From Clostridia bacterium (GTDB lineage: Bacteria; Bacillota_A; Clostridia; Christensenellales; Aristaeellaceae), in the NCBI GenBank assembly GCA_017525805.1, contig JAFXSH010000174.1, positions 27,308 through 91,307 of the forward strand: a stretch of DNA of 64,000 nucleotides. Reading direction: 5' to 3'. Positions 62,923 through 64,000 of the stretch are shown piece after piece. Position 1 is the stretch's first letter; each line of letters opens with the position of its first letter. A program made the position numbers and the translations under genes. The notes under the pieces were generated by a model, which was given only the letters and a program-made list of their open reading frames with translations, was not told the DNA's origin and searched no databases.

Positions 62923-64000
62923 TTACTTCGCCCGGGCCTGCGTCAGTTCCCAGCCCCAGTTGATTTCCTTCTGGTGGCTGACTGCGTAGGGGCCGGTCTG
63001 TTCCGCCTCGCTCATGACGCGGGGGAAATGGAGGCAGATGTGGCCTTCAAGATCGTTGTTGGGGGTATGATCCACTTCGTGGCCGTGGCTGTGAATGGAG
63101 CCGATATACACCTGGCCGTCCGGGAAGCAGACCCATACGTACTTGGGTGTCCAGTTGTTCACACCCACGATCTTGTTGAGGATAGCAGTGTCCGCGGCGG
63201 TGGGCGTTTCGCTGTCGGCGTGCTTGCCGAAGGAGAACATGTGCAGGTTGAAGTACAGGCCGGAATCGGGATCGTAGATCACCACGTCGGGCATCTTCTT
63301 GGCGATGGCGCGGACGGTGGTGTACCAGTTGGCGTACTGCACCTGGGACGCGGCCGGGGGCGTGAAGCCCGTGCTGGAAGAGCTGCTGCCGGATGGGCTC
63401 TGCTGGGTGCTGGCAGTATTCTGAATCAGCAGGGTGCCGCTGGAGGAGATGGCGTTTTCGGAATTCAGGCGGTTCAGAGTCATCAGGCCGGCCACGCCGT
63501 CGGCAGTCAGGCCGTTTTTCCGCTGGAAGGCCGCAACGGCGTTATAGGTGGCTATGCCGTAGATGCCGTCCGCGCTTGTCAGATACCCCAGCGCCACGAG
63601 ACGGGACTGCAGGGCGCGCACTTCGGCGCCGCTGTCTCCCTTTTTGAGAACCGTCGCCTGAATCTGCGTGCTCTCGGAGGTACTCCCGGCGGGCGTGGCA
63701 GTAGGCCGGACAGTCGCCGCGCCGACGCTGCTGCCGCTGGTATAGATCTTGCTCAGGGTTTTTTCACCGGCCACCCCATCGACGGTCAAGCCGTTGCGGC
63801 GCTGGAATTCCTGGACCGCGGCGGCGGTGGAACTGCCGTATTCGCCGTCGATCTGGCCCGTGTAGTAGCCGAGCTCCTTCAGCTTGGTCTGCAGCGCCTT
63901 CACCAGATCGCCCTTGCTGCCGGTTCTCAGCGTTTGCAGAGAAGGCGAAGTTGAAATGACGAACGGTGTGGGCGAACCTACAATGGGGATGGGCGTTTCG
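62923..64000 (-). CDS. peptidoglycan-binding protein with C-terminal His/Cys domain (5' end outside window)
   Basis: The frame is open to the window edge, giving 358 residues of the C-terminal part. Two PG_binding_1 repeats are present: LVKALQTKLKELGYYTGQID to VAGEKTLSKIY, and EVRALQSRLVALGYLTSADG to VAGLMTLNRL. A Ser/Thr/Pro linker follows, then a roughly 140-residue domain with WYTTVRAIAKKMPDVVIYDP, VWVCFPDGQVYIGSIHSHGH and DHTPNNDLEGHICLHFPR. The His/Cys pattern recalls L,D-transpeptidase active sites (SHGC) but the order differs, so the domain is called unknown. Likely exported and wall-associated. Confidence 0.82.
   Translation of the reverse strand, partial: ETPIPIVGSPTPFVISTSPSLQTLRTGSKGDLVKALQTKLKELGYYTGQIDGEYGSSTAAAVQEFQRRNGLTVDGVAGEKTLSKIYTSGSSVGAATVRPTATPAGSTSESTQIQATVLKKGDSGAEVRALQSRLVALGYLTSADGIYGIATYNAVAAFQRKNGLTADGVAGLMTLNRLNSENAISSSGTLLIQNTASTQQSPSGSSSSSTGFTPPAASQVQYANWYTTVRAIAKKMPDVVIYDPDSGLYFNLHMFSFGKHADSETPTAADTAILNKIVGVNNWTPKYVWVCFPDGQVYIGSIHSHGHEVDHTPNNDLEGHICLHFPRVMSEAEQTGPYAVSHQKEINWGWELTQARAK

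Overview
The window reads as chromosomal DNA of an uncultured, GC-rich member of the Bacillota, class Clostridia, from an endospore-forming lineage. Evidence: spmA-spmB, an AbrB/SpoVT-type regulator, a SpoVB/MurJ-type flippase beside a YabN-type MazG, an HU gene and rqcP (the clostridial yab neighbourhood), DnaD plus a DnaI-type loader, DUF4364 and DUF951 proteins, queH, a TPP riboswitch with thiT, strong AGGAGG ribosome binding sites and sigma-A promoters. Alpha-glucuronidase AguA and BspA-type repeats suggest a gut or plant-fibre habitat. No rRNA, tRNA, prophage, transposase or CRISPR array was seen.

Layout. 1-2.1 kb (minus): TetR regulator, MFS exporter and the start of a CPBP protease. 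2.3-5.7 kb (plus): EamA transporter coupled to dnaD and a dnaI-like helicase loader. 5.7-11.8 kb (plus): the most unusual locus, one apparent operon of a signal-peptidase homologue without its catalytic Ser, a class-C-sortase homologue without catalytic His and Cys, a pilin-like Pro/Thr-rich secreted protein without a cell-wall sorting signal, a family-5 solute-binding protein with acidic Trp/Asp-rich ends, a coiled-coil protein and an intact signal peptidase. 11.8-15.5 kb (minus): DUF523, deoD, an APH(3')-like kinase, a P-loop/dUTPase fusion and a YfbR-like 5'-deoxynucleotidase. 15.5-16.4 kb: TPP riboswitch and thiT. 16.4-20.4 kb (minus): rqcP, a highly structured non-coding element, hup, mazG and the flippase. 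20.4-23.3 kb: a MITE-like repeat, DUF2442, a BspA lipoprotein and a PIN/UPF0175 toxin-antitoxin pair. 23.3-29.6 kb: gyrB and gyrA separated by a secreted Ala/Glu coiled-coil and Asp/Trp-rich protein.

29.7-38.1 kb holds a HAD phosphatase with mscL, a six-gene housecleaning operon (FRG protein, NUDIX, RNase PH-RdgB fusion, phosphodiesterase, NUDIX, psuG), queH, birA and gapA. 38.5-41.9 kb holds an AbrB regulator, spmAB and an SH3-NodB deacetylase. 42-46.1 kb is a minus-strand cluster of two alpha/beta esterases, an AT-rich acyltransferase and an ATP-grasp ligase whose joint product is unknown. 46.6-52.2 kb has lgt, a RelBE-type pair whose toxin seems frameshifted, aguA, and three tandem signal peptidases behind a DUF951 gene. 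52.3-64 kb has an MFS transporter, an EF-G/TetM-like GTPase fused to a YacP/Rae1-type NYN nuclease, a YbjN-like protein, an ADP-ribosylglycohydrolase, an SH3-phosphodiester glycosidase, DUF4364, ispDF, a HerA-like ATPase and a truncated peptidoglycan-binding protein.

Themes: five signal peptidase homologues in 64 kb (one predicted dead), a strong cell-envelope and secretion bias, many gene fusions, and at least five kinds of palindromic non-coding element between genes. All calls come from reading the sequence; no database search was run.
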